From NCBI RefSeq assembly GCF_914767665.1, contig NC_059503.1, positions 34,782,001-34,846,000 of the forward strand: DNA of 64,000 nucleotides. Reading direction: 5' to 3'. A program made the position numbers and the translations under genes. This DNA comes from Harmonia axyridis. Lineage: Eukaryota; Arthropoda; Insecta; Coleoptera; Coccinellidae. Positions 1 to 12,131 of the stretch are shown here, one piece after another (position 1 is the first letter of the stretch; the number at the start of each line of letters is the position of its first letter). The notes beneath the pieces are model-generated. The model made no database searches, was not told where the DNA came from, and worked only from the letters and a program-made list of their open reading frames with translations.

Positions 1-600
1 AATGAACATGCCCGACTCGTTATTCGAGAACCTTCAAGATGGCGGAAAAAGCAAATGCTATGAAACCAATTTTCGAATTCCATAAAGAATCAATTCTTCA
101 GAAATGTCTAAGGCTGACCTGAAGCTGTTATCCAAATTTCCAAATTTCATTATGCCTCTTTTGCCCAAAATATCAAATTGGTATCCCCATTTTATACACC
201 CTGTATAATTTTTAATCAATTATTATATTTTTCCCCACAAATTATGAAAACGAAGAATAACCCGAAGCTTATAATCCGATGTTTCAATAGGTTACATTTT
301 TGCATAAACGTCTAATTGCCACTCAAAAATAATACACCCTGTATGAAATCGTCAATCACTCAGTGTATAACTTCAAGAATTTTGCAAAAAAAATAACCTG
401 GATCTAAGATTTCAACAGGAAATTGTGCACTCTGTATAAAAAATATTCATCGCACGTATATCTTAGCAAATAATGCAAATAATAAAATTCACACAATTGA
501 CCAAAAACAAAATTGATCCATTTCAACATTCCGAAGCATTCACCGCCAAATAATATAAAAATTAATAACTGGTGAAAAAATAAGAAAAAAAAAGTATCAC

Positions 601-679
601 CTGCAGCAAGATTTGAACTCGCAACCTATAGAGACCTCACTTTAAAAGACCGCATCCCTAACGACCAGGCCACAACGCC
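601..679 (-). repeat. tRNA-Ser-like Pol III block, A type (example)
   Basis: Read on the minus strand it has an A-box-like stretch (TGGCCTGGTCGTTAGGG), a long variable-arm-sized spacer, and a B-box-like GAGTTCAAATC inside a five-pair T stem (GCGAG/CTTGC). Shortly downstream is a T run at 585-593, a Pol III type stop. The acceptor stem no longer pairs and no intact anticodon arm is visible, so this is a tRNA-derived promoter relic, not a working tRNA. Equivalent blocks lie in every monomer on the same strand. Confidence 0.65.
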
Positions 680-1250
680 TTTACAAAATTAGGTGCATTT
701 CTGCTTCTTATAGGAAAACTTTCAAAATAAATGGTGACAGAGATTCTATAAGTTGATAATTTTCATGATTTTCGTTTAAAAAATCGTTAAATATAAAGGA
801 TATCTAATTGAATTATCTCTACCTACCGGCTTACTTCAGGTTGGATGCCAATATCTGTCCGAAATGATATATTTACGTATGTCCTTGACAATGCACATGA
901 AACGGAATGCTTCAAGATTTGACGAATTTCCATGAAAATCTCAACAAAACGCAAAAATACCATCATAAAAGGGCGGTACATACAGTTCTAGTCTATCATT
1001 TCCTCAAATTTCTGTTTAAAAACTTCTCAAATAACCAAATGACTCCTGGTAGAGGCTTCTGGCAAATCAAGCTTCCCACTGAGCTTCTTTCTAAAATTTC
1101 ATCAAATATACCTCGAAAAACGTATCTGAATCGAATGTGAATCATCTTTTCTTGCATCTTTCCTCTGAATTCGTCCAAATTTTAATGTTTCTAGTCGAAT
1201 ATCATCTGACGTTTCGTATTTATAATTAGGGGCGTTCCTACTTTGAATGC

Positions 1251-1684
1251 CATCGATGGATGATATCGGGGAACACAGATTTAAGAGAAACGTCAAAATG
1301 TTACCAAAATTGCACATTTTTGCGTGAATTTTTCGGGAAAACAAAGACGAAAATCGAAAAAAGGGCTCCGTTACTTTTCCAGTTCATCTTTCGTGCGTCA
1401 GATTGAGCAAAAACATCTCGTCCCGACGATATCCTACGCCCCATCTCGTTTCTAGAAGTTTTCACTTTTCGACGAAAATCGATTTTTTCGTCGAGTTTGA
1501 GAATATTTATAAAATAATCGGGGTACTTTTGCCGAAAAACCCCGGTACCGTAACAAATGTCCGTCTTTCCTCTTTCGAAGCGTATTATTGCGTCCCTTCG
1601 TACTTCCCTGCGAACGGTCGAAAAAAGTGTAAACTTTTCTTCCCTTTTAAAAAAACGCGTTTCTTTCCCCTTTCCCCCCCATAG
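1251..1684 (+). other. 434-bp conserved core block (example copy)
   Basis: Runs from CATCGATGGATGATATCGGG to the C7 tract plus ATAG. The right 282 bp (1403-1684 here) have exactly the same length in all 18 copies, and the left 152 bp have the same length in every copy I measured, while the rest of the monomer varies by nearly 1 kb. It contains two strong hairpins: 1470-1493 (CGACGAAAA/TTTTCGTCG) and 1519-1544 (CGGGGT/ACCCCG). Both strands are largely free of stops, but the open frames begin with TTG or GTG, not ATG. Function unknown; a protein-binding, replication or transcription module would all fit. Confidence 0.7.
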
Positions 1685-1710
1685 TACTGATTCCACGATT
1701 AGTATATCTA

Positions 1711-4252
1711 ACTAGTACGCGCCGTAGATCTACCTTGTAGGTAGATCAATGTAGCTCATAGATCAATAGGTAGGTAGATCAATGTTGCACATAGATCTAC
1801 CTTTTAGGTAGATCAATGTTGCCCACAGATCTACCTTTTATATAGATCAATGTTGCCCACAGATCTACCTTGTAGGTAGATCATTGTTGCCCATTGATCT
1901 ACCTTGTAGGTAGATCAATATAGCCCATAGATCTACCGTTTAGTTTGATCAATATAGCCCATAGATCTACCTTTGAATTCATTCATAAATACTCCCATAT
2001 CTCCTGTAAAATCGATATCGGACTAAGATAAAGCGAGATACTAAGGTTTCTTGAATATACGCGTGAGTAACGCGCATCTTGTATGTAATTTGAGGATTGG
2101 AATAATATCGAATAATTCGTATCAACTGACAATCAACTCAACCCTGTATAAACAGTATATTTACATGAAACATCCTGTATATAAATTTCTTGTAGAAACA
2201 CAAATGAAAAGAAAAAATCCCAATCTATTGTAAAAAAAAGAAGCTGTAATTTCAATTCTCAATTTTCATATTTTATATTGTCTCAATTCTTCAGAAATAT
2301 CTAATTGCCACTAAATTCCTCATCCTGTATAAATTTCATTTATTGAATTATTATTTATAATTAATTGCTAAAGCTTCCCATGTGGTGATGTTCATTATTG
2401 CTCGAAAGCCATTGGGTTTTATTCATCCAATTTTCAGATTTCATTGTGTCTAATTTTTCACAAATATCAAATTGTTATCCCAATTTTCTACTCCCTGTAT
2501 AATTGTTAATTAATTATTATTTATTTCCTCAATGATTTTCTCTATGATAAAGAAGAATAAACGTCTAATAGCCACTCGAAAATAATACACTCTGTATATA
2601 ACCGTCAATCCCCACCTGTATACCTTCAAGAATTATGCAATGAAATGATAACCTAGAGCTAACATGTCAACTATAAGAAAAGTTTTCAGTTCTCCAGAGA
2701 CATCTCGGAAATTGTACACTCTGTATAAACGTTATTCATCGCACGTATAATTTCGCAAATTATGTGAAATCAAACTTGAAATTTCAATTTTCAGATTTCA
2801 TGAGTTTTCTATTTTACAGAAAAGCATAATTGGCGCTCGAAAAATGTACACCCTGTATAATATGGAAATGTAGGAATCGCTTTCATTTTAAGATTTCAAA
2901 TTGGTCAATTTATCGAAAAACCTCCAATAGGCAACTTGAAAAAAAACAATGTATAATCGTTATTCTTATATGTACTTTGAAAATCGGAAAAACATAATTA
3001 TATGTGTATACTACGAAATCATTCACACAATAGACCAAAAAAAAATTGATCCATATAAATATTCCGAAGCATTCACCGCCAAATAATATAAAAATTAATA
3101 ACTGGCGCAAAAATAAGAAAAAAAAATTATGACCTGCTGCAAGACTTGAACTCGCAACCCATAGAGACCTCAGTTAAACGACCGCATCCCTAACGATCCG
3201 GCTACAATGCCTTTGAATAATTTGGTGCATTTGTGCTTCTTATAGGAAAAATGTCAAAATAAATGGTGACAGAAATTCTATAAGTTGATGAATTTTCATG
3301 ATTTTCGTTTAAAAAATCGTTAAATATAAAGGATGTCTAATTAAAATATCTCTACCTACCGGCTTACTTCAGGTTGGATGCTAATATCTGTCCGAAATGA
3401 TATATTTACGTATGTCCTTGACAATTCACGTGAAACGGAATGCTTCAAAATTTGACGAATTTCCATGAAAACCTCAACAAAACTCGAAGATACCATCAGA
3501 AAAGGCCGTTTCCTACCATTTCAGTCCATTCTTTGCTTAAATATCTCGTTGAAAACACCTCAAATAACCAAAATAAGTCCAGTAGAAGCTTCAGCAAACG
3601 AATGTATTCGACTGACACAAAACGATTCTGTTTGAAAATATCATCAAATATACCTCGAAAAACGGATCTGAATCGAATCTGAATCATCTTTTCTTGCATC
3701 TTTCCTCTGAATTCGTCCAAATTTCAATGTTTCTAGTCGAATATCATCTGACGTTTCGTATTTATGATTAGGGGCGTTCCTACTCTGAATGCCATCGATG
3801 GATGATATCGGGGAACACAGATTTAAGAGAAACGTCAAAATGTTACCAAAATTGCACATTTTTGCGTGAATTTTTCGAGAAAACAAAGACGAAAATGGAA
3901 AAAAGGGCTCCGTTACTTTTCCAGTTCATCTTTCGTGCGTCAGATTGAGCCAAAACATCTCGTCCCGACGATATCCTACGCCCCATCTCGTTTCTAGAAG
4001 TTTTCACTTTTCGACGAAAATCGATTTTTTCGTCCAGTTTGAAAATAATTATAAAATAATCGGGGCATTTTTGCCAAAAAACTCCGGTACCATAACAAAT
4101 GTCCGTCTTTCCTCTTTCGAAACGTATTATTGCGTCCCTTCCTACTTCTCTCCAAACGTTCGAAAAAAGTCTAAACTTTTCTTCACTTTTAAAAAAACAC
4201 GTTTCTTTCCCCTTTCCCCCCCATAGTCCTGAAATTTGACTTAGTATATAGA
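1711..4252 (+). repeat. Monomer 1, long (A/A type)
   Basis: 2542 bp. A minisatellite fills 1721-1975, followed by ACACCCTGTAT-like sub-repeats at roughly 2149, 2321, 2491, 2588, 2718 and 2849. tRNA-like block 3132-3211 (minus); core 3793-4226. Confidence 0.85.
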
Positions 4253-6107
4253 ACTAGTACGCGCCGTAGATCTACCTTGTAGGTAGATTCGCTTTGCCCG
4301 TATATACACCTTGTAGGTAGATCTACATTGCCCATAGATCCTCTTGGTCCATAGATCTGCATTGGCCATAGATCTGCATTGGCCATAGATCTGCATTGGC
4401 CATAGATCTGCATTGGCCAAAAATCTATATAAAATTCATTCAAATACTGCATATCTTCTGTATTATCGATATAGGACTAATATACAGCGAGATACTAAGG
4501 TTTCAGTATTTTCATAAATACGCGTTAGTAACGCACAGTATGTATGTAAGTAGAGGAATAATTTTAATCAATTTGACATGAAACACCCTGTATATGATAG
4601 TCAGTCACCTAGTATATACCTTCAAGAATTATGCTATATAATAATAACCTGTAGCTATAATCTCAACTATAAATCTATTGTACACCCTGTATGAGATGAG
4701 AATGTGGAAACCCCTATTATTTTCGAATCAGTTCATTAATTTTATTATACCGATTTTCATATTTCAAATGAGCATATTCATCAAGAAACCTCTAATAGGC
4801 ACTGTAACTTCAGAAACACTGTATAATCGTTATTCTTATACGTACTTTGAAAACTATGCAAAAACATAAATATATAATATGTATATTACGGAATCATTCA
4901 AACAGTAGACCAAAAAAAAATTTGATCCATTTCATTATTCCAAAGCATTCACCGCCAAATAATATAAGAATTAATAACTTGCGAAAAATAAGAAAAAAAA
5001 AGTCACTGACTGGCAGCGATTCGAACATGCAGTAGCGCAGCGCTTCAGTTTAACGGTCCGCAACTTACACCCTCTAGCCATGACCACGTTGAGGTATTGA
5101 GTGCATTTATGCTTCTTATAGGCAAAATGTCAAAATCACAGGTAACAGAGATTCTATAAAAATGAAGAATTTTCATGATTTTCGTCTAAAAAACCGTTAG
5201 ATATGAAGAAAATCGAATATTTATATCTGTACCTACCGATTTATCAGTCCAATATGAAATATTCACGTCTTTCCTTGACAACTTACATGAAACGGAATGC
5301 TATAAGATTTGACCAATTTCCATGAAAATCTCAACAAAATGCAAAGATACCATCAGAAAAGGACGTTTCTCACCATTCCCGTTCATTATTTGCTTGAATA
5401 TCTCATCGAAAACACTTCAAATCACCAAAATGACTCCTATAGAAGCTTCAGCAAACCAATGTATTCGACAGCCACAAAATGATTCTGTTTGAAAATATCA
5501 TCAAATATACCTCGAAAAACGGATAGAAATCGTATATTAATCATTTTTTCTTGCATCTTTCCTCTGAATTCGTCAAAATTGCAATGTTTCTAGTCAAATA
5601 TCATCTGACGTTTCTCATTTTCATTCACATCGTTTCTATTCTGAATGCCATCGATGGATGATATCGGGGAACACAGATTTAAGAGAAACGTCAAAATGTT
5701 ACCAAAATTGCACATTTTTGCGTGAATTTTTCGAGAAAACAAAGACGAAAATCGAAAAAAGGGCTCCGTTACTTTTCCAGTTCATCTTTCGTGCATCAGA
5801 TTGAGCCAAAACATCTCGTCCCGACGATATCCTACGCCCCATCTCGTTTCTAGAAGTTTTCACTTTTCGACGAAAATCGATTTTTTCGTCCAGTTTGAGA
5901 ATAATTATAAAATAATCGGGGTACTTTTGCCGAAAAACCTCGGTACCGTAACAAATGTCCGTCTTTCCTCTTTCGAAACGTATTATCGCGTCCCTTACTA
6001 CTTCTTTGCGAACGGTCGAAAAAAGTCCAAACTTTTCTTCCCTTTTAAAAAAACACGTTTCTTTCCCCTTTCCCCCCCATAGTACTGATTCCTGACTTAG
6101 TATATAG
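4253..6107 (+). repeat. Monomer 2, short (B/B type)
   Basis: 1855 bp. Four copies of the 17-bp unit (CATAGATCTGCATTGGC) lie near 4351-4420. tRNA-like block 5006-5090 (minus); core 5649-6082. Closest in sequence to monomers 14-16. Confidence 0.85.
5006..5090 (-). repeat. tRNA-like Pol III block, B type (example)
   Basis: On the minus strand GTGGTCATGGCTAGAGG stands at the A-box position and TGTTCGAATCGCTGCC at the B-box position, again followed by a T run (4992-5000). It is more diverged from a tRNA than the A type: the T stem is reduced to GCA(G)/(C)TGC with an enlarged loop. B-type blocks occur only in the monomers with B-type left halves. Confidence 0.5.
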
Positions 6108-7946
6108 ACTAGTACGCGCCGTAGATCTACCTTGTAGGTAGATTCGCTTTGCCCGTAGATACACCTTGTAGGTAGATCTACATTGCCCATAGATCCTCTT
6201 GGTCCATAGATCCACATTGTCCATAGATCTGCATTGGCCATAGATCTGCATTGGCCGAAAATCTATATAAAATTCATTCAAATACTGCATATCTTCTGTA
6301 TTATCGATATAGGACTAATATACAGCGAGATACTAAGGTTTCAGTATTTTCATAAATACGCGTTAGTAACGCACAGTATGTATGTAAGTAGAGGAATAAT
6401 TTTAATCAATTTGACATGAAACACCCTGTATATGATAGTCAGTCACCTAGTATATACCTTCAAGAATTATGCTATATAATAATAACCTGTAGCTATAATC
6501 TCAACTATAAATCTATTGTACACCCTGTATGAGATGAGAATGTGGAAACCCCTATTATTTTCAAATCAGTTCATTAATTTTATTATACCGATTTTCATAT
6601 TTCAAATGGGCATATTCATCAAGAAACCTCTAATAGGCACTGTAACTTCAGAAACACTGTATAATCGTTATTCTTATACGTACTTTGAAAACTATGCAAA
6701 AACATAAATATATAATATGTATATTACGGAATCATTCAAACAGTAGACCAAAAAAAAATTTGATCCATTTCATTATTCCAAAGCATTCACCGCCAAATAA
6801 TATAAGAATTAATAACTTGCGAAAAATAAGAAAAAAAAAGTCACTGACTGGCAGCGATTCGAACATGCAGTAGCGCAGCGCTTCAATTTAACGGTCCGCA
6901 ACTCACACCCTCTAGCCATGACCACGTTGAGGTATTGAGTGCATTTATGCTTCTTATAGGCAAAATGTCAAAATCACAGGTTACAGAGATTCTATAAAAT
7001 TGAAGAATTTTCATGATTTTCGTCTAAAAAACCGTTAGATATGAAGAAAATCGAATATTTATATCTGTACCTACCGATTTATCAGTCCAATATGAAATAT
7101 TCACGTCTTTCCTTGACAACTTACATGAAACGGAATGCTATAAGATTTGACCAATTTCCATGAAAATCTCAACAAAATGCAAAGATACCATCAGAAAAGG
7201 ACGTTTCCTACCATTCCCGTTCATTATTTGCTTGAATATCTCATCGAAAACACTTCAAATCACCAAAATGACTCCTATAGAAGCTTCAGCAAACCAATGT
7301 ATTCGACAGCCACAAAATGATTCTGTTTGAAAATATTATCAAATATACCTCGAAAAACGGATCTGAATCGAATCTGAATCATCATTTCTTGAATTTTCCC
7401 TCTGAATTCGTCCAAATTCTAATGTTTGTAGTCAAATATCATCTGACGTTTCTCATTTTCATTCACATCGTTTCTATTCTGAATGCCATCGATGGATGAT
7501 ATCGGGGAACACAGATTTAAGAGAAACGTCAAAATGTTACCAAAATTGCACATTTTTGCGTGAATTTTTCGAGAAAACAAAGACGAAAATCGAAAAAAGG
7601 GCTCCGTTACTTTTCCAGTTCATCTTTCGTGCATCAGATTGAGCCAAAACATCTCGTCCCGACGATATCCTACGCCCCATCTCGTTTCTAGAAGTTTTCA
7701 CTTTTCGACGAAAATCGATTTTTTCGTCCAGTTTGAGAATAATTATAAAATAATCGGGGTACTTTTGCCGAAAAACCCCGGTACCGTAACAAATGTCCGT
7801 CTTTCCTCTTTCGAAACGTATTATCGCGTCCCTTCGTACTTCCCTGCAAACGGTCGAAAAAAGTGTAAACTTTTCTTCCTTTTTAAAAAAACGCGTTTCT
7901 TTCCCCTTTCCCCCCCATAGTACTGATTCCACGATTAGTATATCTA
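6108..7946 (+). repeat. Monomer 3, short (B/B), near-duplicate of monomer 13
   Basis: 1839 bp. I found no difference from monomer 13 (26425-28263) in the stretches I compared, although the two are 20,317 bp apart and their neighbours differ. tRNA-like block 6843-6927 (minus); core 7487-7920. Confidence 0.85.
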
Positions 7947-10311
7947 ACTAGTACGCGCCGTAGATCTACCTTGTAGGTAGATCAATGTAGCCCATAGATC
8001 AATAGGTAGGTAGATCAATGTTGCTCATAGATCTACCTTGTAGGTAGATCAATGTTGCCCACAGATCCGCTTTGCCCGTAGATACACCTTGTAGGTAGAC
8101 CTACCAAGCCCATAGATCCTCATTGTCCATAGATCTGCATTGGCCACAGATCTAGATGTACACCCTATATAAAATTCATTCAAATACTGCATATCTCCTG
8201 TATTATCGATATCGGACTAATATACAGCGAGATACTAAGGTTTCAGTAATTTCATGAATACGCGTTAGCAACGCACAGTCTGTATGTAATTTGAGGAATA
8301 ATTTTGATCAAGTCGACATGAAACATCCTGTATATGAAGTTATTGTTGAAACACAAAAAAGGAACCAAAAACACCAATGGACATGCCCGACTGGTTAATC
8401 GAATACCTTCAAGATGGCAGAAAAAGCAAATGCTATGAAACCAATTTTCGAACTCCATACGGAATGAATTCTTCAGGAATGTCTAATTGGGACATTCTAA
8501 ATTGTACACACTGTATTAACTTCATTCATACTTATTTTCGCGAATTATGTAAAAGAAAGAAGACTAACCTAAAGCTGTTATCCAAATTTCTAGATTTCAG
8601 TTTGCCTATTTTTTCAAAAATATCAAATTGGTATCCGAATTTTATACACCCTGTATAATTTTAAATCAATTATTATATATTTTCTCACAAATTATGCAAA
8701 AGAAGAATAACCTTAAGCTGATAATCCGATGTTTCAAAAGGTTACAATTTTGCATAAATGTCTGATTGCCACTCAAAAATAATACACCCTGTATGAAATC
8801 GTCAACCACTCAGTGTATACCTCCAAGAATTATGCAAAAAAAATAACCTGGATCTAAGATCTCAACTATCAGATTTCAACAGGTTTCAGTTATTCAGAGT
8901 CGTCCAATTGGAACTCGGAAATTGTGCACTCTGTATAAAAAATATTCATCGCACGTATATCTTCGCAAATTATGCAAAAGAAAACTAACCTGAAGCTCTA
9001 ATTCCAATTTTCAGTTTTATAAGGTCTCGATTTTCCAGAAATGTATAATTGACGCTTGAAAATTGTACCCCCTGTATGAAATGGGAATGTGGGAATCCCT
9101 ATTATTTTAAAATCATCATTGACTTCATTTGATCCATTTCACTATTCCCAAGTATTCACTGCCAAATAATATAAAAATTAATAAGTGGCGAAAAAATTAG
9201 AAAAAAATTTCGACCAGCAGCGAGATTTGAACTTGCAGCCCATAGAGGCTTCATTTCATTCGACCGCATCCTTGACCACCCGACCACAATTGCTTTGCGT
9301 AATTTGGTGCATTTGTGCTACTTATAGGGAAACTGTCAAAATCACAGGTTTCAGAGGTTCTATAAATATGAATAATGATATGATTTTCGTCTAAAAGACA
9401 ATTAGATATGAAGGAAATCGAATATTTATATCTGTACCTACCGATTTATCAGTCCAAAATGAAAAATTCACGTCTCTCCTTAACAACTTACATGAAACGG
9501 AATGCTATAAGATTTGACCAATTTCCATGAAAATCTCAACAAAACGCAAAGATGCCATCAGAAAAGGAAGTTTTCTACCATTTCAGTCCTTTCTCTGCTT
9601 GAATATCTCGTTGAAAACACTTCAAATAACCAAAATAACTCCTATAGAAGCTTCACCAAACCAATGCATTCGACTGCCACAAAATGATTCTGTTTGAAAA
9701 TATCAACAAATATACCTCGAAAAACGTATCTGAATCGAATCTGAATCATCTTTTCTTGCATATTTCCTCTGAATTCATCCAAATTTCAATGTTTCTAGTC
9801 AAATATCATCTGACGTTTCTCATTTTCATTCACATCGTTTCTATTCTGAATGCCATCGATGGATGTTATCGGGGAACACAGATTTAAGAGAAACGTCAAA
9901 ATGTTACCAAAATTGTACATTTTTGCGTGAATTTTTCGAGAAAACAAAGACGAAAATCGAAAAAAGGGCTCCGTTACTTTTCCAGTTCATCTTTCGTGCT
10001 TCAGATTGAGCCAAAACATCTCGTCCCGACGATATCCTACGCCCCATCTCGTTTCTAGAAGTTTTCACTTTTCGACGAAAATCGATTTTTCCGTACAGTT
10101 TGAAAATAATTATAAAATAATCGGGGTACTTTTGCCGAAAAACCCCGGTACCGTAACAAATGTCCGTCTTTCCTCTTTCGAAACGTATTATCGCGTCCCT
10201 TCGTACTTCCCTGCGAACGGTCGAAAAAAGTGTAAACTTTTCTTCCCTTTTAAAAAAACGCGTTTCTTTCCCCTTTCCCCCCCATAGTACTGATTCCACG
10301 ATTAGTATAAT
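7947..10311 (+). repeat. Monomer 4, long, mosaic (A left / B right)
   Basis: 2365 bp. Clearest view of the internal sub-repeat: the ACACCCTGTAT motif or a variant begins at 8505, 8645, 8783, 8924 and 9065, a 138-141 bp period. A-type tRNA-like block 9210-9293 (minus), but the following stretch is B type. Core 9854-10287. Confidence 0.85.
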
Positions 10312-12131
10312 ACTAGTACGCGCCGTAGATCTACCTTGTAGGTAGATTCGCTTTGCCCGTAGATACACCTTGTAGGTAGATCTACATTGCCCACAGATCA
10401 TCTTTGTCCATAGATCCACATTGTCCATAGATCTGCATTGGCCATAGATCTGCATTGGCCAAAAATCTATGTAAAATTCATTCAAATACTGCATATCTTC
10501 TGTATTATCGATATCGGACTAATATACAGCGAAATACTAAGGCTTCAGTATTTTCATAAATACGCGTTAGCAACGCACAGTATGTATGTAATTAGAGGAA
10601 TAATTTTAATCAATTCGACATGAAACACCCTGTATATGATAGTCAGTCACCTAGTATATACCTTCAAGAATTTGCTATATAATAATAACCTGTAGCAATA
10701 CACTACTATAAATCTATTGTACACCCTGTATGAGATGAGAATGTGGAAACCCCTATTATTTTCAAATCAGTTCATTAATTTTATTATACCGATTTTCATA
10801 TTTCAAATGGGTCTATTCATCAAGAAACCTCTAATAGGCACTGTAACTTCAGAAACACTGTATAATCGTTATCCTTATACGTACTTTGAAAAGTATGCAA
10901 AAACATAAATATATAATATGTATATTACGGAATCATTCAAACAGTAGACCAAAAAAAAATTTGATCCATTTCATTATTCCAAAGCATTCACCGCCAAATA
11001 ATATAAGAATTAATAACTTGCGAAAAATAAGAAAAAAAATCACTGACTGGCAGCGATTCGAACCTGCAGTAGTGAAGCTCCTCAGTTTATCAGTCTGCGA
11101 CTCACTGCCTCCTGCCATGAACACGCATTTGTGCTTCATATAGGGAAAATGTCAAAATCACAGGATACAGAAATTCTATAAACTTGAAGAATTTTCATGA
11201 TTTTCGTGTAAAAAACCGTTAGATATGAAGGAAATCGAATATTTATATCTGTACCTACCGATTTTTCAGTCCAAAATGAAATATTTACGTCTTCCCTTGA
11301 CAACTTACATGAAACGGAATGCTATATAATTTGACCAATTTCCATGAAAATCTCAACAAAATGCAAAGATGCCATCAGAAAAGGACGTTTTCTACCATTT
11401 CAGTCCTTTCTCTGCTTGAATATCTCGTTGAAAACACTTCAAATAACCAAAATAAATCCTATTGAAGCTTCAGCAAACCAATGTATTCGACTGTCACAAA
11501 ATGATTCTGTTTGAAAATATCATCAAATATACCTCGAAAAACGGATAGAAATCGGATCTGAACATCTTTTCTTGTATATTTCCTCTCGATTCGTCCAAAT
11601 TTCAATGTTTCTAGTCGAATATCATCTGACGTTTCTCATTTTCATTAACATCGTTTCTATTCTGAATGCCATCGATGGATGTTATCGGGGAACACAGATT
11701 TAAGAGAAACGTCAAAATGTTACCAAAATTGCACATTTTTGCGTGAATTTTTCGAGAAAACAAAGACGAAAATCGAAAAAAGGGCTCCGTTACTTTTCCA
11801 GTTCATCTTTCGTGCATCAGATTGAGCCAAAACATCACTTCCCGACGTTATCCTACGCCCCATCTCGTTTCTAGAAGTTTTCACTTTTCGACGAAAATCG
11901 ATTTTTTCGTCGAGTTTGAGAATTATTATAAAATAATCGGGGTACTTTTGTCGAAAAACCCCGGTACCGTAACAAATGTCCGTCTTTCCTCTTTCGAAAC
12001 GTATTATCGCGTCCCTTTCTCCTCCCCTCCCAACGGTCGAAAAAAGTCTAAACTTTTCTTCCCTTTTAAAAAAACACGTTTCTTTCCCCTTTCCCCCCCA
12101 TAGTACTGATTCCTGACTTAGTATATAGATA
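10312..12131 (+). repeat. Monomer 5, short (B/B type)
   Basis: 1820 bp. tRNA-like block 11043-11125 (minus); core 11670-12103. The core carries TCACTTCCC near 11836 where most copies have TCTCGTCCC, and its right part (CTCCTCCCCTCC) is shared with monomer 12. Confidence 0.83.

Larger units (their letters stand above)
1..1710 (+). repeat. Monomer 0, partial (A/A type)
   Basis: Cut by the window edge; its start matches the interior of monomer 17 from about 34097. The A-type tRNA-like block is at 601-679 (minus) and the core at 1251-1684. The right half is A type (the stretch after 720 reads AAATAAATGGTGACAG). Confidence 0.85.

Noticed and set aside
601..679. Functional tRNA-Ser gene
   Set aside because: Acceptor stem does not pair and the anticodon arm is not intact; only promoter boxes and the T stem survive.
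1403..1684. A 93-codon frame on the plus strand and a 131-202 codon overlapping frame on the minus strand, recurring in most monomers
   Set aside because: The plus-strand frame begins with TTG (TCG in monomer 6) and the long minus-strand frame with GTG, never ATG. Both strands are open over the same bases, some minus-strand copies are broken, and the protein has no recognisable motif. Recurrence follows from repeat homogeneity.
1251..1684. Hammerhead-type self-cleaving ribozyme in the satellite unit
   Set aside because: Insect satellites can carry one, but I found no CTGATGA...GAAA core arrangement in either strand of the monomer.
4396..5035. Repeated 61-63 codon frames in the AT-rich middle of the monomers
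   Set aside because: They cross the minisatellite and tRNA-like block, differ between copies by frame changes, and have low-complexity AT-driven composition.
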